A DNA stretch of 64,000 nucleotides from Pseudomonas sp. J452 (GCF_024666525.1 NZ_CP088294.1:1240001-1304000); one strand, 5' to 3'; shown: positions 25,384 through 34,411, numbered from the stretch's first letter. Numbers and translations: made by a program. Notes: generated from the letters alone by a model not told the origin.

Positions 25384-26166
25384 ATGAAATCCATTCTTTG
25401 CCTCCTGCTACTGCTGCTGAGCGCTGCCCTGCAGGCCGTGGAAATGCAGGAAGCCCCCGCGCTCAAGCCGCTGTTCGAGGCGGCACAGGTCCGCGGCACC
25501 TTCGTCCTGCACGATGTCGCCAACGGCACCTTCAGTGGCTATGACCGCCAGCGCGCGCAGGTGCGTTTCGTGCCCGCGTCCACCTTCAAGATCGCCAACA
25601 GCCTGATCGGCCTGGACAGCGGGGCGGTCGGTAGCGTCGACGAGGTTTTCCCCTACGACGGCCAGCCGCGCTACCTGAAGACCTGGGAGCGCGACATGGG
25701 CCTGCGCGAGGCGATCAAGGTCTCCAATGTGCCGGTCTATCAGGAGCTGGCGCGGCGTATCGGCCTGCCGCGCATGCAGGCGCAGGTGGCGGCGCTCGGC
25801 TACGGCAATGGCCAGGTCGGCACGGTGGTGGATCGCTTCTGGCTGGACGGGCCGCTGGCCATCAGCGCCATCGAGCAGAGCCAGTTTCTCGCGCGCCTGG
25901 CCCAGAACCAGTTGCCCTTCGCGTCCAGCGTGCAGGCGCAGGTGCGGGAAATCAGCCTGCTGGAGCAGGGGCCGGGGTGGAAACTATATGGCAAGACCGG
26001 CTGGGCCACGGCCGTCGAACCGGACGTTGGCTGGTGGGTGGGCTGGCTGGAACAGGATGGTCGGCTGTACAGCTTTGCCCTGAATATGCCGATTGGCACC
26101 GAGCAGGATCTTCCCCGGCGCATCGAGCTGGGCAAGGCCAGCCTGCGGGCCTTCGGGTTGCTCTAG
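25384..26166 (+). CDS. blaOXA: Class D beta-lactamase, OXA-50-like
   Basis: The 260-residue protein has a signal peptide (MKSILCLLLLLLSAALQA) and all class D motifs: S66-T-F-K69 (in PASTFK), S114-N-V116, YGN in the LGYGNGQVG segment, and K204-T-G206. The blocks ANSLIGLDSGAVGSVDEVFP and SNVPVYQELARRIGLPRMQA closely resemble the intrinsic OXA-50 enzymes of P. aeruginosa, although here the motif is STFK, not STYK. It hydrolyses penicillins in the periplasm. The ATG at 25384 follows AAGGAACA. Such enzymes are usually chromosomal and weakly expressed; no mobile element lies nearby. Confidence 0.92.
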   Translation: MKSILCLLLLLLSAALQAVEMQEAPALKPLFEAAQVRGTFVLHDVANGTFSGYDRQRAQVRFVPASTFKIANSLIGLDSGAVGSVDEVFPYDGQPRYLKTWERDMGLREAIKVSNVPVYQELARRIGLPRMQAQVAALGYGNGQVGTVVDRFWLDGPLAISAIEQSQFLARLAQNQLPFASSVQAQVREISLLEQGPGWKLYGKTGWATAVEPDVGWWVGWLEQDGRLYSFALNMPIGTEQDLPRRIELGKASLRAFGLL

Positions 26167-26232
26167 GGCCCGTCCCTACAGACTTTGCGCAGCAACGCGG
26201 TTCGTGAACGAAACGGCAGCAGACCCTAGCGA

Positions 26233-26637
26233 TCAGTCGATGCGCCGTTGCTCGTCTGCCTTCGGGTGATTGCGCCTCCAGTCGTCCAGCTGGATCACCT
26301 TGTCATCGAAGGCGGCCGGCGCCTGGAACGGATGGGCGTCCAGCTCGATACGCCCGAGTTGCTGGCCGAACATGCTGATGCTGCCACTCAGGCGCTGCTC
26401 GCCGGTAACGGTGAACTCGAAATCGTAGAGCCGCGCCAGGCGCCGATTGCCACGGGCATCACGCAGCAGCGCCAGGCGGCGCAGGGCGACGTTGCCGTCG
26501 AGCAGCTCGATATCCAGCTTGGCGCAGTGGCGCTTGACCAGCTCCAGGGCACGCTCGCGAATGCCGTGGCCGCGCCAGAACCAGGCGGTGATGGCGGCAC
26601 ACAACAGCAGCAGGGTCAGATCGGTCAGGCTCAGCAT
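26233..26637 (-). CDS. DUF3301 family membrane-anchored protein
   Basis: The 134-residue product has an N-terminal membrane helix (LTDLTLLLLCAAITAWFW) followed by ERALELVKRHCAKLDIELLD, NVALRRLALLRD and RLARLYDFEFTVTG. These are the typical DUF3301 features. The function is unknown; the C-terminal part should be cytoplasmic or periplasmic and compact. It is convergent with the beta-lactamase and divergent from the 420-residue paralogue gene, 116 bases away. Confidence 0.85.
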   Translation of the reverse strand: MLSLTDLTLLLLCAAITAWFWRGHGIRERALELVKRHCAKLDIELLDGNVALRRLALLRDARGNRRLARLYDFEFTVTGEQRLSGSISMFGQQLGRIELDAHPFQAPAAFDDKVIQLDDWRRNHPKADEQRRID

Positions 26638-26753
26638 GACAACTCCAGCGGTAACCCGGGCAGCTTAACCGATCCTGTCGATCGCGCTCAGCCCGACTTG
26701 CGATCAGCGGTGTTGTTGGTTAGCGTCCGCGCAGTGCTGAGACGAGGGCGGGT

Positions 26754-28016
26754 ATGCGGGTGATCAAGTGGTTGTGCGGGCTATGCCTGGTGCTGGGCTG
26801 TGCCGGTGGTACCTACCTCTGGCTGCGCGACGAGCCGCCCAGCGCCGAAGTGCAGCAATGGCTGCAACAGGCGCGCAGCAAGCCGGCACAGAGCGCCGCC
26901 TATGTGTTTCTGGCCGGGCTGGATGCACCGCTCCGGCATTCGCCGGCGGCCCTGGGCGCGGCCCGGCTGCAGGCCTACGAGCAGTGGCTGGCGAGTCATG
27001 GCCCGGTGCAGGGCTTCAAGCCTGCGGCGCAAGTCAGCTTGACCCTGCCCGGTGGTGCCGAGTTCTGTTCGATCGAGACGCCCAGCTGCTTTACCAGCCT
27101 GCAGCAACGCCCAGAGCGCTTGCCACAGGTGCTGGCCGAACACGCGGCATTGCTGAGCCGTTACCGTTATTTCCTGCGCTTGCACGACTACCGCACGCTC
27201 AGCTCTCCGGGGTTGGCCGAGCCATTGCCGCCGCTGCTGTACCTGGCGCGCGCCCAGCAACTGCTGAGCTTGCAGGCCCTGCAGCTGGCATTGGCTGGCG
27301 AGGGCAAGGCGGCGCTGGCCTTGCTCGAGGAGGACCAGGCGGGCATACGCCGCCAATTGGGCAAGGCCGATCAGCTGGTCATGAAGATGACTCTGGTAGC
27401 CATGTTCAACCGCAACCTGGAGTGGCGGGTGCGCCTGCATCGCGCGGGCTTGGTGCCGCGGCCCACCCCGCTGGTTAAGTTGAGGCCGGCCGAGCGCTCT
27501 CTGGGCCTGACCATGCAGCGTGAATTTCTGCTCGGTGCGGTGATGCTGGAGAACCTGCGCGAAGAGGACATTCCATCAATGTTGGAAGAGGCTTCGCTGT
27601 GGCTCGACTACAAACCGCAGATGACCATCAATGCCAGCCTGCTGCCCTATCGCCAGGTGGCCCAGCTGTCTCGAACCGAACCCGCAGCTTTCGCTGCCCT
27701 GGTGCAGAAAAGGCCGCAGCTGCCGGTGCCTAATACCGGCCTGCGCAACCGTGTCGGCAATATCCTGCTGGATATTGCCGGTGCCGACTTCGTCGAGTAT
27801 GTCGGTCGCGTGCAGGACCTCGACAGCAAGATCAAGCTGGTCAACCTGAGTCTGCAACTGCCGTCCGGGCCCGTGACGGCGGCGCAGCTGGCTGCTATGC
27901 GGCACCGCGGCAATCCGTATTACGCCAAGCAGCCGCCGCGCCTCGATGAGCAGGGGCGTATGTGTTTCGACGGGCCGCTGCCACAGAAAGACTTCGGTCG
28001 CTGCGTGCAGCTCTGA
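26754..28016 (+). CDS. Conserved hypothetical exported protein, first of two tandem paralogues
   Basis: The 420-residue protein has an N-terminal signal or membrane anchor (IKWLCGLCLVLGCAGGTYLW) and an otherwise soluble, helical, Leu-rich body. I recognise no family. It is a tandem paralogue of the gene at 28207: both are 420 residues and share YEQWLAS/YHQWLAS, an identical DYRTLS, MQREF, and a C-terminal NPYY...CFDGPL motif. Three Cys lie in the region SIETPSCF and nearby, suggesting periplasmic location. No catalytic motif is visible. The start ATG has a weak GAGGGCGG-type site. Confidence 0.75.
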   Translation: MRVIKWLCGLCLVLGCAGGTYLWLRDEPPSAEVQQWLQQARSKPAQSAAYVFLAGLDAPLRHSPAALGAARLQAYEQWLASHGPVQGFKPAAQVSLTLPGGAEFCSIETPSCFTSLQQRPERLPQVLAEHAALLSRYRYFLRLHDYRTLSSPGLAEPLPPLLYLARAQQLLSLQALQLALAGEGKAALALLEEDQAGIRRQLGKADQLVMKMTLVAMFNRNLEWRVRLHRAGLVPRPTPLVKLRPAERSLGLTMQREFLLGAVMLENLREEDIPSMLEEASLWLDYKPQMTINASLLPYRQVAQLSRTEPAAFAALVQKRPQLPVPNTGLRNRVGNILLDIAGADFVEYVGRVQDLDSKIKLVNLSLQLPSGPVTAAQLAAMRHRGNPYYAKQPPRLDEQGRMCFDGPLPQKDFGRCVQL

Positions 28017-28084
28017 GTCTTGTGAGCGCCCGGCTGGTTGGTTAGCGTGGCAGCCTTGTCACCTCTCTCGCGAAAAGGATTTCC

Positions 28085-28210
28085 ATGCACTGCACGACCT
28101 GCTGCACGACTGTTCGGCGACTCAGCTCATCCATTGCACGGACTGCCAGCGCGCGACGTATCACAACGCTCGCGTCCTTTCAGCCTGGTTCAGGGGTGAG
28201 CAGCCGATGA
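28085..28210 (+). CDS. Possible 41-residue small protein or leader, Cys-rich N-terminus
   Basis: A short frame begins MHCTTCCTTVRRLSSS after a good AAAAGGA ribosome site (spacing about 5) and ends with TGA overlapping the ATG of the next gene (ATGA). That arrangement is typical of translational coupling. It has four Cys or Cys-adjacent positions in the first seven residues and a Ser/Arg-rich rest. No homologue is known to me. It may be a leader peptide for the downstream paralogue gene, a real small protein or chance. Confidence 0.3.
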   Translation: MHCTTCCTTVRRLSSSIARTASARRITTLASFQPGSGVSSR

Positions 28211-29469
28211 GCAAGATGAACAAATGGCTGATAGCTCTGCTTGTCACCCTGGCTCTGCTGGGCGGCGCTGTGGCGTTCTGGCTGCATGACGAACCGCTGC
28301 TGCCCGAGGCGCAGACCTGGCTGGAAGAAATTGGCAGGGTTGAGGGGGACAGCGCCGCCTACTATCAACTGTTCGGCCTGGACAGCCCGGCCGGCAGTGA
28401 TCCGCAGGCTGCCGGGCGCAATCGGTTGGTGACCTACCACCAATGGCTGGCCAGCCAGGGCCCGCAAAAGGCCATGCCCGCCGTGGATGAGCCAGCGCGT
28501 CTGGCCTTGCCCGGCGACGAGCTGTGCGCCCTGGCGAAGCCTGGTTGCCTGGCGCGTTTGCGCCAGGACCCGGCGGCCCTGGCCGCCCTGCTGGGGCGTC
28601 ACGACGAACTGCAGCAGCGTTACCAGCAGATGCTGGCCCTGGAGGATTACCGCACCCTCAGTCAGCCTAGCCAGAGCGAGCCGCTGCCCGTTTATGGGGT
28701 GCTGATGCGGGCCGGCCTGTTACGTGGGACGCAGGCTCTGGCCTTGGCCGAGCAAGGTGACGGCGCGGCAGCCGCGGCGTTGTTGCAGGGCGATACCCGT
28801 CAGCTGCGCATCTGGCTGGCGCGCGCGGATAACCTGATCCTCAAGATGTTGCTGGTGCGCCTGTTGCAGCAGAACCTGGATGACCTTGCCGTGCTCTATC
28901 ATGCCGGGCTGATCCCGAAACCCGCAGCCGAAGCGGCCCTGAGCGTGACGGAGCGCTCTTTGCACGGCGCCATGCAGCGCGAGTTCGCTCTAGTTGCCAC
29001 TGGCCTGCAGACTTTGCACAAACAGTCCGCCATAGGCGCCAATCCGGACATTCCGGCCTGGCGTCTGCAACTGGTCTTCAAGCCGCGCATGAGCATCAAC
29101 GAAACCCTGCCTCGCTACCTGCGTATGGCCGAGGACTCGCAGCTGGACGCCGCCGCCTTTGCCCAGCGCCAGGCAGTCGTGAGCGACACCGCCATCAGCA
29201 TCTGGCGGCGCTGGCGCAACCCGGTGGGGGCGATTCTGGTGGCTATCGCCATACCCGATTTCACTCCCTATTTGGCGCAGCTGCACGACCTGGATGCCAA
29301 GCTGGCGCTATTCAATGCCCTGGGCACAGCTGTGCCTGCGAGTGCCAACCCGTATTACCCGCAGGCCCGGCCGTTCTGGGATGGCAAGCTGCAGGCCTAT
29401 TGCTTCGACGGGCCGTTGCGTGATGAACAACGTCGCCGTTGCCTGCCCTGGCTACCCCCACCGGGCTGA
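28207..29469 (+). CDS. Conserved hypothetical exported protein, second of two tandem paralogues
   Basis: The 420-residue protein starts MSKMNKWLIALLVTLALLGG, a signal/anchor helix, and is homologous along its whole length to the gene at 26754. Shared features include WLEEIGR/WLQQARS at about residue 40, DYRTLS, ERSLHGAMQREF, the helical C-terminal half, and NPYYPQARPFWDG with CFDGPL at the end. The ATG at 28207 follows GGGGTGAG and overlaps the stop of a possible small frame. The frame is open a further 87 codons upstream but this would run into the previous gene. The function is unknown. Confidence 0.75.
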   Translation: MSKMNKWLIALLVTLALLGGAVAFWLHDEPLLPEAQTWLEEIGRVEGDSAAYYQLFGLDSPAGSDPQAAGRNRLVTYHQWLASQGPQKAMPAVDEPARLALPGDELCALAKPGCLARLRQDPAALAALLGRHDELQQRYQQMLALEDYRTLSQPSQSEPLPVYGVLMRAGLLRGTQALALAEQGDGAAAAALLQGDTRQLRIWLARADNLILKMLLVRLLQQNLDDLAVLYHAGLIPKPAAEAALSVTERSLHGAMQREFALVATGLQTLHKQSAIGANPDIPAWRLQLVFKPRMSINETLPRYLRMAEDSQLDAAAFAQRQAVVSDTAISIWRRWRNPVGAILVAIAIPDFTPYLAQLHDLDAKLALFNALGTAVPASANPYYPQARPFWDGKLQAYCFDGPLRDEQRRRCLPWLPPPG

Positions 29470-29520
29470 TCGCGGCTAAGCTTGCACCTGCGCCGCCGCG
29501 CGCTTCATCCACCTAGCCGG

Positions 29521-29904
29521 ATGCGCCCTTTGCCTTCGACTCACCTGCTCAGTGCTACTCGCCTCGCCCTGCTGGCCATGTTCCTGCTGGCGTTCGGCCC
29601 GCTGCTGTCGCAGGCGCTGGTGCCGGCCGGGCAGGGGGCTGTGCCGGGCTGGATGAGCGAGCTGAGCTGCGCGGCCGAGGATGGCAGCCCGCATGCAGCG
29701 GGCGGGCACGATGCGCTGTGGGCCAAGTGCGGCTACTGCACCCTGCTGTTCACCTCGCCGGCGCTGACTTCCAGCCAGCCGCCGGTGCTGGCCCGCGCCC
29801 CGCTGGCCGCCGTGAGTGCGGTGCAGCGCCAGGTCGCTGCCCCTTACGCCGCGCCGCCCTTTCCCACCGCTCATCCACGCGCGCCGCCTGTTCTGTCGAG
29901 CTGA
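29521..29904 (+). CDS. DUF2946 family membrane protein
   Basis: The 127-residue product has an N-terminal hydrophobic helix (LLSATRLALLAMFLLAFGPL) and the DUF2946 hallmark CGYCTLLFTSPAL, preceded by a His/Cys-containing stretch (SCAAEDGSPHAAGGHDALW). These potential metal ligands fit the family's frequent association with copper genes. The start is uncertain because the ATG at 29521 has no strong ribosome site. It is followed by a PepSY membrane protein 114 bases downstream, a common pairing in Pseudomonas. Confidence 0.75.
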   Translation: MRPLPSTHLLSATRLALLAMFLLAFGPLLSQALVPAGQGAVPGWMSELSCAAEDGSPHAAGGHDALWAKCGYCTLLFTSPALTSSQPPVLARAPLAAVSAVQRQVAAPYAAPPFPTAHPRAPPVLSS

Positions 29905-30018
29905 TTCGCTTGTGTCCCGCCCGCGTGCCCCGCTTGTGCATGGCCGCTGGTGAACCGTGCCGCCGCCCCGTTCAGTGGGCGCCGGTGCCGAAGCTGTTCG
30001 ATACGAGGCAACCGCCCC

Positions 30019-31386
30019 ATGACTGTACGTACCCCGTCTTTCTACAACCTGGCCTGGCGCTGGCACTTCTATGCCGGCCTGTTCGTCATCCCGTTCATGC
30101 TGATGCTGGCGCTGACCGGCATCGTCTACCTGTTCAAGCCGCAGCTCGACCAGCTGATGTACCCCGAGCTGCTCACTGTGCAGCCGGGCGCTGCAGCGCT
30201 GTCTGCCGATGCCCAGTTGCAGCACCTGCAGCAGGCCTACCCGCAGGCGCAGGTCAGCCAGTACCTGCCGGCCCCCGCCGCTGACCGCAGCGCGCAGTTC
30301 GTCGCCAGCCTGGATGGGCGCAAGCTCAACCTGTTCGTCGACCCCTACAGTGGCGCCGTACTCGGCACCCAGGATGCCCAGGACAACCTGCAGGCCATCG
30401 CCCGCGCCCTGCACGGTGAGCTGCTGATCGGCACGGTCGGCGATCGCCTGATCGAGCTGGCCGCCGGCTGGGGCGTGGTGCTGGTGGTGTCCGGTCTGTA
30501 CCTCTGGTGGCCACGCGGCCAGGGTGGTGCGGGTGTGCTGTGGCCACGCCTGTCGGCCCGCGGACGTCTGCTGTGGCGCGATCTGCACGCTGTCAGTGGC
30601 TTCTGGGGCAGCGCCCTGCTGCTGTTCATGCTGCTCACCGGGATGACCTGGACCGGCTTCTGGGGCGAGAAATTCGCCGGCGCCTGGAACCACTTCCCCG
30701 CGGCGATGTGGACCGACGTACCGACCTCGACCGTGCAGGCACGTAGCCTCAACAGCGCGGCCGACCAGACCGTGGCCTGGGCGGTGGAGAACACCCCGCT
30801 GCCGGTATCCACCAGCCATGCCGCGCACCACGCCGAAGGTGCCGTTGCGCCGGCGGCCAGCGGGCGCATCGCCTTGCAGCAGGTGGTCGACACAGCCACC
30901 AGCCTCGGTGTGGCCCCCGGCTACAGCGTGACCCTGCCGGCCGATGAAACCGGCGTGTTCACCGTCGCCCTGTTCGCCGACGACCCGCGGCATGACGCCA
31001 CCCTGCATCTCGATCAGTACAGCGGCCAGGTGCTGGCCGATATCCGCTGGGCCGATTACGGCCTGGTGGCGCGCACGGTGGAGAGCGGGGCGATGCTGCA
31101 CGAGGGCAAAATGTTTGGCCTGGCCAACCAGCTGGTCATGCTTGGCGTGTGCCTGCTGATCCTGCTCGGTTCGCTCAGTGGCTTGGTGATGTGGTGGAAG
31201 CGTCGCCCGCAGGGGCGTTTCGGTGTGCCGCCGCTGCGTCACGACCTGCCGCTGTGGAAGGGTGGGGTGGTGATCATGCTGCTGCTCGGCGTGCTGTTCC
31301 CGCTGGTGGGGGCTTCGCTGCTGCTGATCTGGGCGCTGGAGTGGCTGTGGTCGCTGCGCCAGCAGGCCGAGGTGGTGCCGGGTTGA
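30019..31386 (+). CDS. PepSY-associated membrane protein (PiuB-like)
   Basis: The 455-residue protein has four main membrane helices: about residues 15-40 (WHFYAGLFVIPFMLMLALTG), 140-165 (LAAGWGVVLVVSGLYLWWP), 185-215 (LHAVSGFWGSALLLFMLLTG) and a C-terminal pair near 370-445. Periplasmic PepSY-like segments lie between them (for example DGRKLNLFVDPYSGAVLGTQ). The conserved first-helix His (RWHFYAG) and the H-rich segment SHAAHHAEG could bind heme or metal. Members act in iron or copper uptake as membrane reductases. The ATG at 30019 lacks a strong site. It is probably cotranscribed with the DUF2946 gene. The function is inferred from the family. Confidence 0.85.
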   Translation: MTVRTPSFYNLAWRWHFYAGLFVIPFMLMLALTGIVYLFKPQLDQLMYPELLTVQPGAAALSADAQLQHLQQAYPQAQVSQYLPAPAADRSAQFVASLDGRKLNLFVDPYSGAVLGTQDAQDNLQAIARALHGELLIGTVGDRLIELAAGWGVVLVVSGLYLWWPRGQGGAGVLWPRLSARGRLLWRDLHAVSGFWGSALLLFMLLTGMTWTGFWGEKFAGAWNHFPAAMWTDVPTSTVQARSLNSAADQTVAWAVENTPLPVSTSHAAHHAEGAVAPAASGRIALQQVVDTATSLGVAPGYSVTLPADETGVFTVALFADDPRHDATLHLDQYSGQVLADIRWADYGLVARTVESGAMLHEGKMFGLANQLVMLGVCLLILLGSLSGLVMWWKRRPQGRFGVPPLRHDLPLWKGGVVIMLLLGVLFPLVGASLLLIWALEWLWSLRQQAEVVPG

Positions 31387-31394
31387 TGGCGGGC

Positions 31395-31417
31395 TGCCCC
31401 GGCATTGCGCCGGGGCA
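31395..31417. repeat. REP-like stem-loop
   Basis: Perfect 9-base arms TGCCCCGGC and GCCGGGGCA flank a 5-base loop just after the PepSY gene stop, followed by ACCCTAC. There is no T tract, so it looks like a REP-type palindrome; it may still stabilise or end transcripts between the convergent genes. Confidence 0.5.
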
Positions 31418-31440
31418 CCCTACGCGATCGCAGTCGCTGT

Positions 31441-31923
31441 CTAGCCTTCGGCGTTCAGCACCCGATAGCGCTGCTCCAGTTCCTCGCGGATGGCCCGACG
31501 CTGCTGGGCCTGGGTGAAACGACGTTGCTCGTCGCTGCTTGCCGGTTGCAAGGTCGGTACCGGCTGTGACTGACCGCGATCATCTACCGCGACCATGGTG
31601 AAGAAGCAGCTGTTGGTGTGGCGCACCGAGCGTTCGCGGATGTTTTCGGTGACCACCTTGATGCCGATCTCCATCGAGGTGCGCCCGGTGTAGTTGACCG
31701 CGGCGAGGAAGGTCACCAGTTCGCCGACGTGGATCGGTTCGCGGAAGATCACCTGGTCCACCGACAGGGTCACCACGTAGCTGCCGGCATAGCGGCTGGC
31801 GCAGGCATAGGCCACTTCGTCGAGGTACTTGAGCAGGGTGCCGCCGTGGACATTGCCGGAAAAGTTGGCCATATCCGGGGTCATCAGGACTGTCATCGAC
31901 AGTTTGTTGGTTCCAAGTTCCAT
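31441..31923 (-). CDS. Acyl-CoA thioesterase, hotdog fold
   Basis: The 160-residue protein has the hotdog-thioesterase signature GNVHGGTLLKYLDEVAYACA near residues 23-42, followed by SVDQVIFREPIHVGELVTFL and TGRTSMEIGIKVVTEN. It belongs to the acyl-CoA hydrolase group (YciA/cytosolic acyl-CoA thioesterase type), which frees fatty acid and CoA in the cytoplasm. The conserved Asp in YLDE fits the active site. The ATG at 31923 precedes the conserved region directly. It is a single gene, convergent with the PepSY gene. Confidence 0.9.
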   Translation of the reverse strand: MELGTNKLSMTVLMTPDMANFSGNVHGGTLLKYLDEVAYACASRYAGSYVVTLSVDQVIFREPIHVGELVTFLAAVNYTGRTSMEIGIKVVTENIRERSVRHTNSCFFTMVAVDDRGQSQPVPTLQPASSDEQRRFTQAQQRRAIREELEQRYRVLNAEG

Positions 31924-32120
31924 GTGTTTCTCATTGGCAGATAAGGTATGTGCTGGCGCTTGCAGTCCTGCGGGTCTGCTTGTTGTTATAGGTGCTGCTG
32001 GTGATCTTCGCTGTGCCAGCGCGGCCTGGCATGCAAGTTTGTGGCCGCCTGGGCGGCTGCACGTCTGAGCTGCGTGCCACCCGCTAAGCTGGGCCTTGGC
32101 CCTGTCAGGAGACGTTCCTC

Positions 32121-32840
32121 ATGTTTACCCCACGATGTTACGTGTTGCTGATGCTGCTCCCTTTCGGCGCTCTGTGCACTGCGGCGGAGCAGACGTGCGA
32201 CAGCGCCGCCCAATGCAACCAGGCCGGCAGCATGGCCTACCAGGCGGGACGCTATGCCGAGGCCATCGCGGCATTCGAACGGCAACTGCGACGTTCCGAG
32301 GAGGGCGATGCGGCACAACAGGAGCTGGCGCTGAACAATCTGCTGCTGGCCAACCTCAAGGCCGGCGACCCCGGCATGGCCCGCGCCTGGCTGGAAGTGG
32401 CGCTGGACAATGGCCTGCAGGGGCCGGCGACGCGGCACAATCTGGGCAAGCTCGCCGCGGCCGTGGACTATCCGGCGCTGGCTGCGACGGTCGAGGGGCA
32501 TTACCTGCGCTATGCCGGCCAGGGGGCGTGGAGCAGCCTGGATATCCAGCGCCAGGGCAATGGCTACCAGGTGTTCTTCAGCCCGTTGCGGGCCGGTGCC
32601 CAGGTCGAGGAATACGGCCCGGCGGCCATCGGCGAGCTGAACGGCAGCATCAGCGGTGCCGGCCCGCACTTCAGCCTGAAGGAAGCCGGACTGGCGGCGG
32701 GGTGTGCGGTGGAGTTGCTGTGGAATGGCGCCGACATGCGCGTGCTGGAGGCCTTTGGCGAGGAGTGCCAGGCCTATGGCGGCGCCGGTATCAGCGTCGC
32801 CGGGCGCTATTACAAGACCAGCAACGCGGCGAAGTTCTAG
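32121..32840 (+). CDS. Secreted TPR/Sel1-like protein of unknown function
   Basis: The 239-residue product has a signal peptide (MFTPRCYVLLMLLPFGALCTA) and an N-terminal helical repeat region (AYQAGRYAEAIAAFERQLRR, then ALNNLLLANLKAGDPGMARA) that looks like TPR helices. The C-terminal half (SLDIQRQGNGYQVFFSPL and onwards) is beta-rich with Cys residues. No named family is recognised. The ATG at 32121 follows AGGAGACGTTCCTC. It is monocistronic between two minus-strand genes. Confidence 0.7.
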   Translation: MFTPRCYVLLMLLPFGALCTAAEQTCDSAAQCNQAGSMAYQAGRYAEAIAAFERQLRRSEEGDAAQQELALNNLLLANLKAGDPGMARAWLEVALDNGLQGPATRHNLGKLAAAVDYPALAATVEGHYLRYAGQGAWSSLDIQRQGNGYQVFFSPLRAGAQVEEYGPAAIGELNGSISGAGPHFSLKEAGLAAGCAVELLWNGADMRVLEAFGEECQAYGGAGISVAGRYYKTSNAAKF

Positions 32841-32976
32841 CAGCCTTACTTGCCGGCCGACAGGCCGAGGTCGATGGCCAGGTCGGCGTCGGTCACCGCC
32901 ACCCGCGGCTCTGTTGATCAGTATCGCGGGTTGGCTCATGGCGAGGCTTCGGAGGCCGAAAAAAGCGTGCTTTGCC

Positions 32977-33039
32977 TAGGGTGCGCCGCGCGCACCACAG
33001 GCCCCGCGTAGAAGTCCCGCTGCGCACCGGCGCACCCTA
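32977..33039. repeat. Inverted repeat, Pseudomonas intergenic type
   Basis: Perfect 11-base arms TAGGGTGCGCC (32977-32987) and GGCGCACCCTA (33029-33039) are separated by 41 bases. The core GGGTGCGC/GCGCACCC is a common intergenic repeat in some Pseudomonas species. It lies just after the glutamine-synthetase-family gene stop and could end or stabilise its transcript. Confidence 0.6.
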
Positions 33040-33043
33040 CGGG

Positions 33044-34411
33044 TTACGCGTGGGTAAGGTACCAGCGCCAGTCCTGCTCGCCGACTTCGCCCATGAACTG
33101 GCGGAATTCGTTCCATTTGATCGCCAGGAACACCTTGAGGAAGTCCTCGCCCAGCGCCTGCTTGGCCCAGCTGGAATTTTCCAGGGCGCGCAGTGCAGTC
33201 AGCCAGTCGGTCGGCAGGGTTTCGCGGACCTGCTCGTAGCCGTTGCCGATGATTTCCTCGCCCGGATCGATCTGGTTCTGGATGCCGTGATGGATGCCGG
33301 AGAGGATCGCCGCCGCCGCCAGGTAGGGGTTGGCGTCGGCGCCGCAGATGCGGTGCTCGACATGCCGGCTCTTGGCCGGGCCGCCCGGTACGCGGAACGA
33401 CACGGTGCGGTTGTTCACTCCCCAGCTCTTGGCCAGCGGCGCATAGCTGTTGGCCTGGAAGCGGCGGAACGAGTTGGCGTTGGGGCAGAAGATCGCCAGG
33501 GCATCGTTGAGCGTGGCCATCATCCCGCCGATGGCGTGCTTGAGCAGCGGCGTGCCGTGCGGGTCTTCGCTGGCCATCAGGTTGTTGCCGTCGGCGTCGG
33601 CCAGGCTGACGTGCATGTGCAGGCCGCTGCCGGCCAGGTCGCCGAACGGCTTGGCCATGAAACAGGCCTGCAGCCCGTGCTTGTTGGCCACGCCCTTGAC
33701 CAGGCGCTTGTAGCGCACGCCTTCGTCGATGGCCTGCAGCGCGTCGAAGCGGTGCTCCAGGGTCAGCTCGACCTGGCCCGGGGCGTATTCGGAAATTGCC
33801 GTGCGCACCGGCAGGCCCTGCACTTCACAGGCGGCGTAGAGGTCGTCGAGGAAGGGCTGCAGCTGTTCCAGCTCGTACACGCCGTACACCTGCGGCGCCT
33901 GCGGGCGCACGCCGTTGGCCTGCAGCGCCGGCTGCGGGCGGCCGTTGGCATCGCGCTGCTTGTCGAGCAGGTAGAACTCCAGCTCCACCGCCATTACCGG
34001 GTGGTAACCGTCGGCCTTGAGCCGATCGATGGCGCGCACCAGCACATGCCGCGGATCGGCCGGGGCGGCGGGCAGGCCCTGGGTCGGGTGCATGCTCACC
34101 TGCAGCTGGCCGGTGGGCGTGGTGCGCCAGGGTTGCAGGGTCAGGCTGCCGGGCAGCGGATAGGTCCAGCAGTCGGCGTCGGCGACTTCCCAGACCAGGC
34201 CGCTTTCTTCCACGTCCTCGCCCTGGATGGTCAGCGCCAGGATCGAGCTGGGCAGCGGCCGGCCGTTCTCGTAGATGGCCAGCAGCTCGTCGCGGTGCAG
34301 CAGTTTGCCGCGCGGGATGCCGTTGGCGTCGATCAGCATCAGTTCGATGCTGCGCACTTCGGGATGGGCGGCGAGGAAGTCGCGGGCTTCCTGGGGATTG
34401 GCGAATTGCAT
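33044..34411 (-). CDS. Glutamine synthetase family protein (gamma-glutamylpolyamine synthetase-like)
   Basis: The 455-residue protein has the glutamine synthetase fold: an N-terminal beta-grasp region (IELMLIDANGIPRGKLLHRD), metal-binding Glu in MAVELEFYLLD and SEYAPGQVELTLEH, the His in GSGLHMHVSLAD, and the ATP/ammonia-site region NSFRRFQANSYAP with RVPGGPAKSRHVEHRICGAD. This subgroup (PuuA/Spu-like) usually attaches glutamate to polyamines or other amines. It lies 114 bases downstream of a class III aminotransferase on the same strand, with a REP palindrome between. Divergent SDR and GntR genes suggest an amine catabolic unit. The exact amine is unknown. Confidence 0.88.
   Translation of the reverse strand: MQFANPQEARDFLAAHPEVRSIELMLIDANGIPRGKLLHRDELLAIYENGRPLPSSILALTIQGEDVEESGLVWEVADADCWTYPLPGSLTLQPWRTTPTGQLQVSMHPTQGLPAAPADPRHVLVRAIDRLKADGYHPVMAVELEFYLLDKQRDANGRPQPALQANGVRPQAPQVYGVYELEQLQPFLDDLYAACEVQGLPVRTAISEYAPGQVELTLEHRFDALQAIDEGVRYKRLVKGVANKHGLQACFMAKPFGDLAGSGLHMHVSLADADGNNLMASEDPHGTPLLKHAIGGMMATLNDALAIFCPNANSFRRFQANSYAPLAKSWGVNNRTVSFRVPGGPAKSRHVEHRICGADANPYLAAAAILSGIHHGIQNQIDPGEEIIGNGYEQVRETLPTDWLTALRALENSSWAKQALGEDFLKVFLAIKWNEFRQFMGEVGEQDWRWYLTHA

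Noticed and set aside
25384..26166. Beta-lactamase as an acquired resistance gene
   Set aside because: It resembles intrinsic OXA-50-type enzymes, has core-like base composition and no mobile element nearby.
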